From: CTSoil-075 sp042610375
GTDB taxonomy: Bacteria > Bacillota > Negativicutes > DSM-13327
DNA length: 64,000 nucleotides
Assembly: GCF_042610375.1 (NCBI RefSeq)
Contig: NZ_JBGJZL010000003.1
Coordinates: 62,001 to 126,000 of the forward strand
Reading direction: 5' to 3'
Shown here: in pieces, positions 25,125 to 33,480 of the stretch
Layout of the letters: each line of letters begins with the position of its first letter
Numbering within the stretch: the first letter of the stretch is position 1
Notes under the pieces: model-generated
Databases searched by the model: none
Told to the model about the DNA's origin: nothing
Seen by the model: only the letters and a program-made list of their open reading frames with translations
Position numbers and translations under genes: made by a program

Positions 25125-25274
25125 GAGTGCCAAAGCCGGCGGAAAGATCATACCTTAAATGTCCCTAAGTTGGCTCTTGATGCCTACCGAAGCAGTATTA
25201 TAAGTGTAACCAAGAGAGGATTATAGGCGATTTTCAAGTCGTAAGGACTATCATAAAGCCCATTACATTTGATT
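25125..25274 (+). pseudogene. Decayed copy of ImmA/IrrE gene 3' end
   Basis: These bases align with the 3' part of the ImmA gene (23119-23294): GAGTGCCAAAGCCGGCGGAAA, AATGTCCCTAA, ATAAGTGTA, TTATAGGCGATT and TTTTCAAGTCGTAAG are shared in order, with point changes and an internal deletion of about 20 bases that breaks the frame. Nothing of the HExxH part remains. It marks a second, lost copy of the island's operon just beyond the att-like repeat. Confidence 0.8.
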
Positions 25275-25277
25275 GAT

Positions 25278-25436
25278 ATGCCTTTAGAGGCTTATGAACA
25301 ATAAATAATTACTTTTGATAAATTGGCCTATCTTTTGAGCTTAGCGCAGCAAAAACCAGAACAATACAATATCAATGATAGAGTATTGAGCCTTCCTTCA
25401 GAAGAAGTGCTAAAGATGATGGAGGACGAAAATTGA
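25278..25436 (+). pseudogene. Coding remnant, interrupted by one stop
   Basis: From ATG at 25278 the frame reads MPLEAYEQ, a TAA at 25302, then IITFDKLAYLLSLAQQKPEQ and on to MMEDEN before the stop at 25434. One CAA-to-TAA change could explain the break. Its codon use is gene-like and the sequence resembles small phage or ICE proteins in style, but no family is recognised. A further stretch to 25513 (VGQLGFPIALVMWISKEIE, stop) has the look of a YvrJ- or holin-type tail without a start. Confidence 0.4.
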
Positions 25437-25513
25437 CATGAATTGTTACAGTTGTAGGTCAGCTAGGATTCCCTATTGCTCTGGTGATGTGGATATCTAA
25501 AGAGATAGAGTAA

Positions 25514-25739
25514 TCAATCAATCTAATGCGATAGGAGTAAAGATATGCTATTATTACATGTATGAGAATGGTTTTAGAGAACTCGTTTATGCATCGTTAT
25601 CATTGTGATAATCGGTATTTTTGTACATGTGATCCGTCTGCCCCAGATAAGGGGATGAGGGTGTGGCTTCTAAAAAAAGTTATGCTCGTTATAGAGAATA
25701 AATAAAATATGTTCCTTTTATCTGTAAGGAGGGATTGTA
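25514..25739. other. Intergenic before sigma-54 activator
   Basis: No gene seen. Mixed AT-rich sequence leads to AAGGAGGG at about 25727, the ribosome binding site of the activator. Confidence 0.45.
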
Positions 25740-27089
25740 GTGACGGTAAGACGTAGTGAAATCATGAAGCAGGTGTGCAGCCATTTATATGGATTAGTAG
25801 TAGTAGATAATCAGGCGCGAATCATTTTTGTTGAAGAAAATTATGCGAAAATGAAAGGTTGGAAAATGGAGGAGATTATAGGGCGATACATCAAAGATGT
25901 AGTCCCAACAAGCCGACTTCCTGCAGTTCTCGAAACCGGAAAACCCATTCTAGGCGATATATTTTACAGTGAGGGTAAACCTTTGATTTGTAATCGGGTT
26001 CCTTTGATTAAGGATGGTGCCATTATCGGTGCCATGTCTTTCTCGGTTTTTGAAGGGGTTGACAAACTTCTATATTCTCTCGAAGAATTGCGAAGCCAAC
26101 TGAGCTATTACAAAGAAAAATTAAAAAAGCATTCTGGAATAAAGTATTCTTTAGAAAATATTATCGGCTCTAGCGATGCTGTTGTTGCAATGCGGTCAAC
26201 AATATTAAGAGCTGCATGTGTGAATTCTACTGTCTTGATTCAAGGCGAAACGGGTACTGGCAAGGAACTAGTCGCTCACGCTTTGCATCAGGAAAGTCGG
26301 CGATCACATTATCCCTTTATTAAGCTCAATTGTGCAGCTATTCCTCATGAACTTATCGAATCCGAATTGTTTGGTTACGATGAAGGGGCTTTTACTGGAG
26401 CTCGTCGGGTGGGTAAAAAAGGTAAATTTGAGCTAGCGGAGAAAGGTACATTATTCTTGGATGAAGTCAGTCAATTATCACTGGCTGCTCAGGCTAAATT
26501 ACTTCGAGCATTACAAGAAAAAGAAATCGAGCGAGTTGGCGGAACGGGCCCGATAGCTGTTAACATCAGAATTATAGCGGCTACAAATGATGATTTGGAG
26601 GACCAGATTAAGCAAGGGACTTTCCGATCAGATTTATATTATCGGCTGAATGTCATTCCTATTAAGCTTGTGCCACTTAGAGAGAGGAAAACAGACATAC
26701 TCTTGCTAGTCGAAAAGTTCATCGATAAGTATGGAGACCAGGCAGGGTTAGGAAAAGTAACGATTGCTCCTGAGGCAATGGAAATTTTTATGGAGTATGA
26801 ATGGCCAGGAAATATCCGGGAACTAGAACATGCTGTTGAGAGGGCGATTAATCTCTGCAATTCTAATGTACTTGAGCCAAGTCATTTTGGATGGTTACTA
26901 CCAAAGATCCAGAAACAAGGAAAATTGACTGCAGGCCGAGGAATTCAGGAGGCGAAAGCATCGATAGAAAGAGAGATTATTTTGGACGCATTGTTATCGA
27001 CTCAGGGAAATAAAAAGAAGGCTGCGGAACTATTGGGGATTGCGCGTCCATTGCTTTACCAAAAAATCCGTCGTCTTGGCATTAATTAA
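25740..27089 (+). CDS. Sigma-54-dependent transcriptional activator (PAS-AAA+-Fis HTH)
   Basis: A 449-residue enhancer-binding protein. Residues about 12-115 form a PAS sensor (GLVVVDNQARIIFVEENYAK). Residues about 140-375 are the AAA+ domain, with Walker A GETGTGKE near residue 170, the sigma-54 contact loop GAFTGA near 217, Walker B GTLFLDEV and the sensor FRSDLYYRLNVIPI. A Fis-type HTH ends the protein (KKKAAELLGIARPLLYQKIR). There is no receiver domain, so it should respond to a small molecule through PAS. It is monocistronic, ends in a strong terminator and precedes a -24/-12 promoter and catabolic operon, which it most likely activates. Confidence 0.93.
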   Translation: MTVRRSEIMKQVCSHLYGLVVVDNQARIIFVEENYAKMKGWKMEEIIGRYIKDVVPTSRLPAVLETGKPILGDIFYSEGKPLICNRVPLIKDGAIIGAMSFSVFEGVDKLLYSLEELRSQLSYYKEKLKKHSGIKYSLENIIGSSDAVVAMRSTILRAACVNSTVLIQGETGTGKELVAHALHQESRRSHYPFIKLNCAAIPHELIESELFGYDEGAFTGARRVGKKGKFELAEKGTLFLDEVSQLSLAAQAKLLRALQEKEIERVGGTGPIAVNIRIIAATNDDLEDQIKQGTFRSDLYYRLNVIPIKLVPLRERKTDILLLVEKFIDKYGDQAGLGKVTIAPEAMEIFMEYEWPGNIRELEHAVERAINLCNSNVLEPSHFGWLLPKIQKQGKLTAGRGIQEAKASIEREIILDALLSTQGNKKKAAELLGIARPLLYQKIRRLGIN

Positions 27090-27110
27090 GAGAATTCTAT
27101 ATCATGTTAT

Positions 27111-27169
27111 AAAGCACAGAAAAACGAGGTAAGTATGACTTTACCCCGTTTTTCTGTGCTTTATATTTT
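27111..27169 (+). terminator. Terminator of sigma-54 activator gene
   Basis: AAAGCACAGAAAAACG and CGTTTTTCTGTGCTTT form a 16-bp perfect stem; T-rich sequence follows. Confidence 0.85.
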
Positions 27170-27320
27170 TTTGTGCCAGGAATTATTCAATAGTATATAC
27201 ATTACGTTGGAACATTTACAAATGTATTTCAAATGGCAACATTGATTAGATGATATGCAATCGTTAGAGGTTTTATTATATTTCGCAAAAAATAAATTGC
27301 GACAGGACGTATGAGTCATA

Positions 27321-27446
27321 AAAATGTAAGTACAGAATGACAGTGTAAGTTATTAATGACAAAAACATCAATCCTCTATATGACAGGATACTTATAACAA
27401 TATTCAATGATTTCAGAAAAATAGTGTAATTATATACTTACATTTT
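27321..27446. promoter_or_regulatory. Candidate enhancer (UAS) pair for the activator
   Basis: AAAATGTAAGTA at 27321-27332 recurs as its reverse complement at 27435-27446. Both lie about 85-210 bases upstream of the -24 element, within the usual range of enhancer-binding protein sites. Binding by the neighbouring activator is inferred from position. Confidence 0.4.
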
Positions 27447-27528
27447 GAGTATTGCAAATTAAAACTAAAATTCAGAAAAAAGCCCGATATCTGTGGTGAA
27501 AAGTATAATGCGTACGCTTTTTTCAACG

Positions 27529-27544
27529 TTGGCATGTTAATTGC
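27529..27544 (+). promoter_or_regulatory. Sigma-54 (-24/-12) promoter of the BKACE operon
   Basis: TTGGCATGTTAATTGC carries GG and GC with the required 12-base offset, close to consensus TTGGCAC-N5-TTGC. It lies about 105 bases before the first gene, directly downstream of a GAFTGA-type activator gene. Confidence 0.75.
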
Positions 27545-27650
27545 ATATATAGTGAGATAGTTCTGATGAAAGTTCACATCGTGAACGCGAAAGTGTTGCA
27601 ACCATATATCGAAATCAGAAACAAAGTTCTATTATCGAGGAGGAGTTTTC

Positions 27651-28580
27651 ATGGCCAAGCAAAGCAAAATTATTATCACAGCAGCAATTACAGGTGCAAC
27701 CCATACCCCGAGTTTAAGTCCTTATTTTCCTTCGACACCGGAACAAATCATTAAGGATGCGGTAGAGGCTCATAAGGCGGGAGCTGCAGTAGTCCACATT
27801 CATGCTAGAGATCCAAAAGATTGTAGCCCGACCCCCGACATAAACATTATGAGAAAAATCGTTACGTCTATAAAAGAGCAGTGTAATGCAGTCGTTTGTA
27901 TTACTACTGGTGGAGCAGTTTGGATGTCTTCAGAACAGCGCCTTGCTCCTGCAGTAGAGTTAAAACCGGAGCTCGCTTCTTGTAATGCAGGATCCGTGAA
28001 CTTTGTATTTGCTGATCTTGCTGCAAAGATAAAAAATCCAAAATTTGACTGGGAAATTCCTTATCTTCAGCATACGAATGAACTGGTTTTTACAAATACT
28101 TTTACAGGACTTGAGTATTACCTCAAAACTATGAATGAACATGGAATGCGCCCAGAATTTGAGGTATATGACGTAGGCATGGTTAATAATATTGCCTATT
28201 TTAAAGAAAAAGGATTGGTTAAGGGGCCAGTATATCTGCAATTTGTGATGGGGATATTAGGCGGTATTCCAGCAACTGTCGATAATCTTGCATATTTGGT
28301 CAAAACAGCTCGTGAACAAATTGGCGACTTTGTTTGGTCTTGTGCGGCAGCGGGAAAAGCACAATTTCCTATGGTCACTACAGCCTTGGCTATGGGTGGT
28401 AACGCACGGGTTGGATTGGAAGATAACCTGTATTTAAAACCAGGCGTGTTGGCGAAATCGAGTGCTGAACAAGTAATTCAAATTAAAGAAATCGCCGAGC
28501 GACTTGGACTAGAAATTGCTAACGCTGATGAGGCTCGAGAAATTTTGGATCTTAAGGGTATAGAACAAGTTAATTATTAA
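27651..28580 (+). CDS. BKACE-family beta-keto acid cleavage enzyme (Kce-like)
   Basis: A 309-residue TIM-barrel enzyme of the DUF849 family, which condenses a beta-keto acid with acetyl-CoA to give acetoacetate and a new CoA ester; the type member acts on 3-keto-5-aminohexanoate. Seen: TAAITGATHTPSLSPYFP, AVVHIHARDPKD (zinc His pair), ITTGG, and EVYDVGMVNN (catalytic Glu region). GGAGGAG lies upstream. None of the other lysine-fermentation genes (kamA, kamDE, kdd, kal) is nearby, so the substrate here is probably a different beta-keto acid. It is the first gene after the sigma-54 promoter. Confidence 0.9.
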   Translation: MAKQSKIIITAAITGATHTPSLSPYFPSTPEQIIKDAVEAHKAGAAVVHIHARDPKDCSPTPDINIMRKIVTSIKEQCNAVVCITTGGAVWMSSEQRLAPAVELKPELASCNAGSVNFVFADLAAKIKNPKFDWEIPYLQHTNELVFTNTFTGLEYYLKTMNEHGMRPEFEVYDVGMVNNIAYFKEKGLVKGPVYLQFVMGILGGIPATVDNLAYLVKTAREQIGDFVWSCAAAGKAQFPMVTTALAMGGNARVGLEDNLYLKPGVLAKSSAEQVIQIKEIAERLGLEIANADEAREILDLKGIEQVNY

Positions 28581-28602
28581 TTTGGAGTGGAGGAGTGTTA
28601 TT

Positions 28603-29631
28603 ATGAGAACGGCTATTTTAGGAGCAGGAGCACTAGGGATTATCATCGGTGCTTTGATGACCAAGAACGGTAAGGAAGTTGATTTAATTGATTCTTTTAA
28701 AGAAAATGTTGATGCACTAAATGCCAATGGTGCAACGGTTACCGGTAATCTCAAACTGCATCAGTCGGTAAAGGCACTTACACCTGAAGAAATGACAGGA
28801 ACTTATGATCTTATCCTTTTGTTAACTAAACAAACAGCCAACGAAACAGCATTACCTAAATTGCTGCCTTATTTACACAAAGATAGTGTCGTATGCACAT
28901 TGCAAAATGGAGTTCCTGAAGATTCTGTAGCTTCGTATGTTGGAAAAGAAAGAACCATTGGTGGCGCAGTGGGATTCGGTGCTACTTGGCTTAAGCCTGG
29001 TGTGTCTGAGCTCACTTCAACCATGGAAGCTGTAGAAAAATTTGCTTTTGAAATCGGCGAAATTGATGGAGTACTGCGACCGCGGTTAGAAAAAGTAAAA
29101 GAAACTCTTAGTGCAGCTGGCGGGACAACAATTTTGACTAACCTAATGGGCATTCGCTATACCAAGTTGTTGATGAATTCTACCTTTAGTGGAATGTCCG
29201 CTGCTCTGAACGGTACTTTTAGTGATGTTCTGGTCAATCCTAAGGCTATGGTCTGCGTTGCTCATATTGCGGACGAGGTTATCAAGGTTTGTCATAGTTT
29301 GGGGTATCGTATGGTGGAGATGCAGGGAGCTGATCTAGAACAACTAGAGCTGAATAGCAAAGCAGATATTCCTGGGAAAATGGAAATCTATAAAAAAGTA
29401 TGGGGACGCCACAATAACAAGGCCAGTATGCTGCAAGACTTGGAAAAAGGGAAGAAGACTGAGATTGACTATATTAATGGTGTTGTATGTCAAGCGGGTC
29501 GAAAATGCGGAATACTAACTCCCTTTAATGATATGGTAGTTAGTTTAGTTAAAGAAGCAGAGGCCAGAGATGGAGTAAATAATTTTAGTTATCTTGATCG
29601 ATTCAATGATATTATCGAAAACGCAAAATAA
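28603..29631 (+). CDS. PanE/ApbA-like ketopantoate reductase-family dehydrogenase
   Basis: A 342-residue NAD(P)-dependent dehydrogenase. The N-terminal GAGALGIIIGALM is the Rossmann fingerprint; LLTKQTANE and TLQNGVPED correspond to family motifs; and the C-terminal helical domain carries the GIRYTKLLMNSTFSGMSAAL segment with the catalytic Lys. ATG at 28603 follows GGAGGAG and is preferred to TTG at 28582. True PanE acts in pantothenate synthesis, but in this operon it more probably interconverts a hydroxy acid and the keto acid used by the BKACE enzyme. That role is inferred from context. Confidence 0.82.
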   Translation: MRTAILGAGALGIIIGALMTKNGKEVDLIDSFKENVDALNANGATVTGNLKLHQSVKALTPEEMTGTYDLILLLTKQTANETALPKLLPYLHKDSVVCTLQNGVPEDSVASYVGKERTIGGAVGFGATWLKPGVSELTSTMEAVEKFAFEIGEIDGVLRPRLEKVKETLSAAGGTTILTNLMGIRYTKLLMNSTFSGMSAALNGTFSDVLVNPKAMVCVAHIADEVIKVCHSLGYRMVEMQGADLEQLELNSKADIPGKMEIYKKVWGRHNNKASMLQDLEKGKKTEIDYINGVVCQAGRKCGILTPFNDMVVSLVKEAEARDGVNNFSYLDRFNDIIENAK

Positions 29632-29671
29632 GCTTGTTGATAAAAATTAAAATATAGGGAGGCAATTCACT

Positions 29672-31069
29672 GTGGAAGTATTCGGGATATTGCTCAGTCT
29701 GGTTTTGCTGATGTTCTTAGCGTATAGGGGTTTTTCTGTCATTTTATTTGCACCGATTTTTGCGCTTTTAGCAGCTGCAAGTCAAGGTTTTTCGGTGATG
29801 CCCTCATATACTGAGTTGTTCATGGCAAAGGCAGTCGTTTATGTCAAATCCTTTTTCCCTATTTTTATGCTAGGTGCTATTTTTGGAAAACTTATGGAGG
29901 GAACAGGCTTTGCCAAGGCTATAGCCTATAAGATACTGCAAATCGTAGGAAAAGAACGCGCCATCTTGGCGGTGGTCATTGCGGGTGGTGTGTTGGCCTA
30001 CGGTGGAGTAAGTCTCTTCGTTATTGTATTTGTTATTTATCCCTTCGCTGCGGCATTGTTCAAAGAAGCGGGTGTCCCTAAACGATTGATACCGGGAATT
30101 ATTGTACTCGGTGGATGTACTTATACCATGGATGCTCTGCCGGGCACGCCACAAATACAAAATATTATCCCGGCGAATTTTTTTGGTACCAATGTTTACG
30201 CTGCACCGTTATTAGGGATTATCGGGTCAATATTGATTTTTGCTTGCGGCATGTATTATTTTGAATGGCGTTGCAAAAAAGCGAATGAAGCAGGCGAGTT
30301 TTACGGCGAAGGTCACATTCTAGAACCAGATGAAAGTGACAATAGTACAATTCCTGACTGGAAAATAGCGATAGTACCGTTGCTTGCTGTATTGTTGATA
30401 AACTTTATTATGACTAATGTTTATCAATGGAATCCAGATATTCTGGCTCCGTTCATCAGCATGAAAATACCGCTTGTAGCTACTGCGGTTAAGAATGTTT
30501 TAGCAATTTGGTCCTTGATTATCGCTGTTGTCATTGGAATTATTTTGGCAATTGGTTTAGGTTACAGAAACTTGCCCAAGGGTGGTTTGGCAACTGCTTT
30601 AAATGCAGGAGCTATCGGATCACTGCTAGCAATTATGAACACCGCTTCTGAAGTCGGTTATGGTAATGTTATTGCATCTTTGCCTGGCTTTAGATCCATA
30701 GCTGATGCACTTTTAGGCATCCATATAGGTGGAACACCTCTAATTTCAGAAGCTGTGACCATAACAACACTAGCTGGTATTACTGGTTCTGCATCAGGAG
30801 GGATGTCCATCGCTCTTGATCTGATGGCCAAAGATTGGCTGTCCTGGGCGAATTCCATAGGCATGTCTCCTGAGGTTCTTCATCGTGTTGCATCCATGGC
30901 TTCAGGCGGGATGGACAGTATGCCACATAATGGCGCAGTGATTACTATTATTGCAGTATGTGGTCTGACTCATAAACAATCCTATGGAGATATCGGTGCA
31001 ATGGTTGCTATTAAAACAATAGTCGCCTTTGTTGTTATCGCGATTCATATGGCAACAGGTATTATATAG
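29672..31069 (+). CDS. GntP-family organic acid permease
   Basis: A 465-residue membrane protein with about twelve hydrophobic segments of GntP/ArsB-like topology (for example LAYGGVSLFVIVFVIYPFA and TLAGITGSASGGMSIALDLM). The GntP family carries gluconate, 3-hydroxybutyrate and similar hydroxy acids with protons. The start is GTG at 29672 with GGGAGG upstream. Placed between the dehydrogenase and the CoA-transferase genes, it likely imports the operon's substrate. Substrate identity cannot be read from sequence. Confidence 0.88.
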   Translation: MEVFGILLSLVLLMFLAYRGFSVILFAPIFALLAAASQGFSVMPSYTELFMAKAVVYVKSFFPIFMLGAIFGKLMEGTGFAKAIAYKILQIVGKERAILAVVIAGGVLAYGGVSLFVIVFVIYPFAAALFKEAGVPKRLIPGIIVLGGCTYTMDALPGTPQIQNIIPANFFGTNVYAAPLLGIIGSILIFACGMYYFEWRCKKANEAGEFYGEGHILEPDESDNSTIPDWKIAIVPLLAVLLINFIMTNVYQWNPDILAPFISMKIPLVATAVKNVLAIWSLIIAVVIGIILAIGLGYRNLPKGGLATALNAGAIGSLLAIMNTASEVGYGNVIASLPGFRSIADALLGIHIGGTPLISEAVTITTLAGITGSASGGMSIALDLMAKDWLSWANSIGMSPEVLHRVASMASGGMDSMPHNGAVITIIAVCGLTHKQSYGDIGAMVAIKTIVAFVVIAIHMATGII

Positions 31070-31139
31070 TATCGTATGTACACTAGTATAACAGCCTTAT
31101 TTGCAGGAAAGGGCGCGAATAAAATGCCCTATGCCCTTC

Positions 31140-31168
31140 ATTACAAGGTGTGACGATTACCTTGTAAT
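31140..31168 (+). other. Intra-operon hairpin 1
   Basis: ATTACAAGGT and ACCTTGTAAT form a 10-bp perfect stem with a nine-base loop. It has no T run. It may be an RNA processing or stability element between the permease and CoA-transferase genes. Confidence 0.5.
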
Positions 31169-31182
31169 AAACATCAGAGATT

Positions 31183-31230
31183 TTTTGTCAGAAGAAAAGC
31201 CGGAGAGATTGAGCTTTTCTTCTGACAAAA
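31183..31230 (+). other. Intra-operon hairpin 2
   Basis: TTTTGTCAGAAGAAAAGC and GCTTTTCTTCTGACAAAA form an 18-bp perfect stem, eight bases before the ribosome binding site of the CoA-transferase. An A/T context could allow partial termination, so this may set the ratio of upstream to downstream genes. Confidence 0.55.
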
Positions 31231-31248
31231 TAAAATTGGAGGCAAGGT

Positions 31249-31896
31249 ATGTCAAAAATTACGACAATTGAACAAGCACTTGAAAAGGTGCAAGATAATA
31301 TGACGATTATGATCGGTGGTTTCCTCGGAGTGGGGACACCGGAATGTTTGATAGATGCACTGGTTATCAAAGGGACGAAAAATCTCATCGCCATTGCGAA
31401 TGATACGGCTATGACCGATAAAGGTATTGGTAAGCTTGTGGTTAACCATCAACTCAAGAAGGCGGTTGTTTCTCATATTGGAACTAATCCAGAAACAGGG
31501 AGGCAGATGAATGGTGGGGAGCTTGAGGTAGAACTCATTCCTCAGGGCACTTTAGCTGAGCAAATTCGTGCTGGTGGAGCTGGATTAGGTGGCATACTCA
31601 CACCAACTGGGCTTGGGACGATTGTAGCCGAGGGGAAGGAAATTATAAAAGTAGACGGCAGGGAATTTCTGTTAGAAAAATCCTTAAAGGCTGATGTGGC
31701 ATTGATCAAGGCCCATACTGCCGATAGAGCTGGAAATTTATTATTCAATCGCTCAACTCGTAATTTTAACCCCTTGATGGCCATGGCAGCCAAAGTGGTT
31801 ATCGTTGAGGCTGAGAATATTGTAGAAATAGGCCAGATTGATCCAGATCAAGTGATAACGCCTGGGATATTTATTGATTGGATTATCCAGGGATAA
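31249..31896 (+). CDS. atoD: 3-oxoacid/acetoacetate CoA-transferase subunit A
   Basis: A 215-residue alpha subunit of a family I CoA-transferase: TIMIGGFLGVGTPECLIDAL, a GTNPETGRQMNGGE motif and ELIPQGTLAEQIRAGGAGLGG (residues about 95-115). With subunit B it would move CoA between an acyl-CoA (for example butyryl-CoA or acetyl-CoA) and acetoacetate. GGAGG lies upstream. In the pathway it activates the acetoacetate released by the BKACE enzyme. Fifteen bases separate its stop from the B subunit's start. Confidence 0.92.
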   Translation: MSKITTIEQALEKVQDNMTIMIGGFLGVGTPECLIDALVIKGTKNLIAIANDTAMTDKGIGKLVVNHQLKKAVVSHIGTNPETGRQMNGGELEVELIPQGTLAEQIRAGGAGLGGILTPTGLGTIVAEGKEIIKVDGREFLLEKSLKADVALIKAHTADRAGNLLFNRSTRNFNPLMAMAAKVVIVEAENIVEIGQIDPDQVITPGIFIDWIIQG

Positions 31897-31910
31897 TGGG
31901 GGATATAAAA

Positions 31911-32561
31911 ATGGATGCGAAAACGATTATAGCCAAACGGGTAGCTCAAGAGTTTAAGGATGGATATGTTGTGAATCTCGGCATAGGGATACCTACATTG
32001 GCAGCTGATTTCTTGCCAGCTGGTGTTAGTGTGATTCTCCAATCAGAGAATGGTTTCTTAGGACTGGTTCCTTTGGATGGTTCAGCTGATGCCGATCTGG
32101 TGAATGCTGGTGGCAAGCCGGTTTCGATTATGCCTGGCGGAGCCGTGTTTGACAGTGCCATGTCATTTGCTATTATCCGGGGCGGGCACGTGGATGTGAC
32201 TGTTTTGGGGGCATTAGAAGTCGATCAGGAAGGAAATCTCGCCAACTGGATGGTGCCAGGGAAATTGGTGCCGGGTATGGGGGGCGCCATGGATTTGGTA
32301 TCAGGAGCCAAGAAGGTCATCGTCTCTATGGAGCATACTGGGAGAGATGGAAAATCAAAAATTTTAAAAAAATGTACTCTTCCCTTAACTGGAAAAGGCG
32401 TTGTAAATTTTATTATTACCAACTTATGTGTATTTGAAGTAACGTCGGCAGGATTAATTCTTCTAGAGACCGCACCAGGTGTTACAGTAGATGAAGTGAG
32501 GGATAATACTGGGGCCGAATTTTTAATAGGGCCTCATGTGTGCACCATGCCAATCCTTTAA
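31911..32561 (+). CDS. atoA: 3-oxoacid/acetoacetate CoA-transferase subunit B
   Basis: A 216-residue beta subunit with the catalytic Glu in LQSENGFLGL (residue about 46). Also seen are GIGIPTLAADFLP and the glycine-rich GKLVPGMGGAMDLV. ATG at 31911 follows GGGGGAT by eight bases; longer readings back to 31878 lie in the preceding stop region. It works as a dimer partner of the upstream subunit. The two together match AtoDA or butyrate-acetoacetate CoA-transferase; substrate preference is open. Confidence 0.92.
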   Translation: MDAKTIIAKRVAQEFKDGYVVNLGIGIPTLAADFLPAGVSVILQSENGFLGLVPLDGSADADLVNAGGKPVSIMPGGAVFDSAMSFAIIRGGHVDVTVLGALEVDQEGNLANWMVPGKLVPGMGGAMDLVSGAKKVIVSMEHTGRDGKSKILKKCTLPLTGKGVVNFIITNLCVFEVTSAGLILLETAPGVTVDEVRDNTGAEFLIGPHVCTMPIL

Positions 32562-32604
32562 ATCTTCGTCCAAATTCATCACGATAAAATAGGAGTTGAG
32601 TACA

Positions 32605-33447
32605 CTGAGTGATGAGAGTAATGCCTCCATATTTAATAATTTTTTCCAGGTACTGCCTCTTATCAAAGAGTTAATTCGGACAGATGTTACAATGGCTGTT
32701 TGTAATCGAGAAAAGTATATATTTAGCCTGATAAATCCCAAAATTGATACGGGGGTCAAGGCTGGTATGCTCTTAAGGCCTGGTACAGCGATTGTTCGGG
32801 CAATGGAAGAAAAAAAGATTATCCAGATGCGTGGTAACAAAGAAAAATTTGGAGTTCCTTATATTGGTGCTGCAGTCCCAATCGTTGATGATGAGAAGAA
32901 GGTCATTGGAGCAGTCGCTTTCGTAGAGTCAGTAGACATACAAGATGCTGTGTGTGGAATGGCTTTGAAACTATCAGATGCAATTGCCACCATAGCAAGC
33001 ACAACAGAGGAAGTTTCGGCGCAGACATTAGAAGTATCTGTGATTTGTAAGACACTAGCCCAATTATCGGAAGAATCACAGGCAAGAGTCCGAGAAACTG
33101 GTCAAGTGCTCGAAATAATAAAAAGTGTTGCGGGACAGACGAATTTACTAGGACTAAATGCTGCCATTGAAGCTGCTCGTGTAGGCCAGCATGGACGAGG
33201 ATTTGCAGTAGTTGCAGAAGAAATTAGAAAACTTTCTGACAGCTCAGCTTTATCTGTGCGGAGAATAACTGAAATTATTCGAGGGGTTCAAGGTGATAGT
33301 GAGTACAATCAGCAAGAGCTGAGTCGTATCGGAGAAATGACAGCTCAAGTTGCTGAAGCTGTTAACCATGTCGCAGAAACCATGCAAGTCATTGGTACAA
33401 TGGCAGTCAAACTGGATCATATCGCAGAAAGACTAAATAATAAATAA
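32605..33447 (+). CDS. Soluble MCP-like sensor, probable CTG start
   Basis: About 280 residues with no membrane segment. Residues about 1-110 form a small PAS/GAF-like sensor (FFQVLPLIKELIRTDVTMAV, then VPYIGAAVPIVDDEKKVIGAVA). Residues about 130-280 form a short chemoreceptor signalling domain with AGQTNLLGLNAAIEAARVG and GFAVVAEEIRKLS. AGGAG at 32591-32595 directly abuts TTG at 32596, which cannot use it, but is nine bases before an in-frame CTG at 32605; no ATG or GTG is in frame nearby. It may let the cell steer by the metabolites of this operon. Such sensors often sit in catabolic operons of Sporomusaceae; this is from memory and not checked. Confidence 0.8.
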   Translation: MSDESNASIFNNFFQVLPLIKELIRTDVTMAVCNREKYIFSLINPKIDTGVKAGMLLRPGTAIVRAMEEKKIIQMRGNKEKFGVPYIGAAVPIVDDEKKVIGAVAFVESVDIQDAVCGMALKLSDAIATIASTTEEVSAQTLEVSVICKTLAQLSEESQARVRETGQVLEIIKSVAGQTNLLGLNAAIEAARVGQHGRGFAVVAEEIRKLSDSSALSVRRITEIIRGVQGDSEYNQQELSRIGEMTAQVAEAVNHVAETMQVIGTMAVKLDHIAERLNNK

Positions 33448-33480
33448 GGACGATATTTTTTTGAGGATGGTGTTTTTTTT

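Noticed and set aside
27651..28580. A complete lysine fermentation operon
   Set aside because: Only the cleavage enzyme and the general CoA genes are present; aminomutase, diaminohexanoate dehydrogenase and ammonia-lyase genes are absent.
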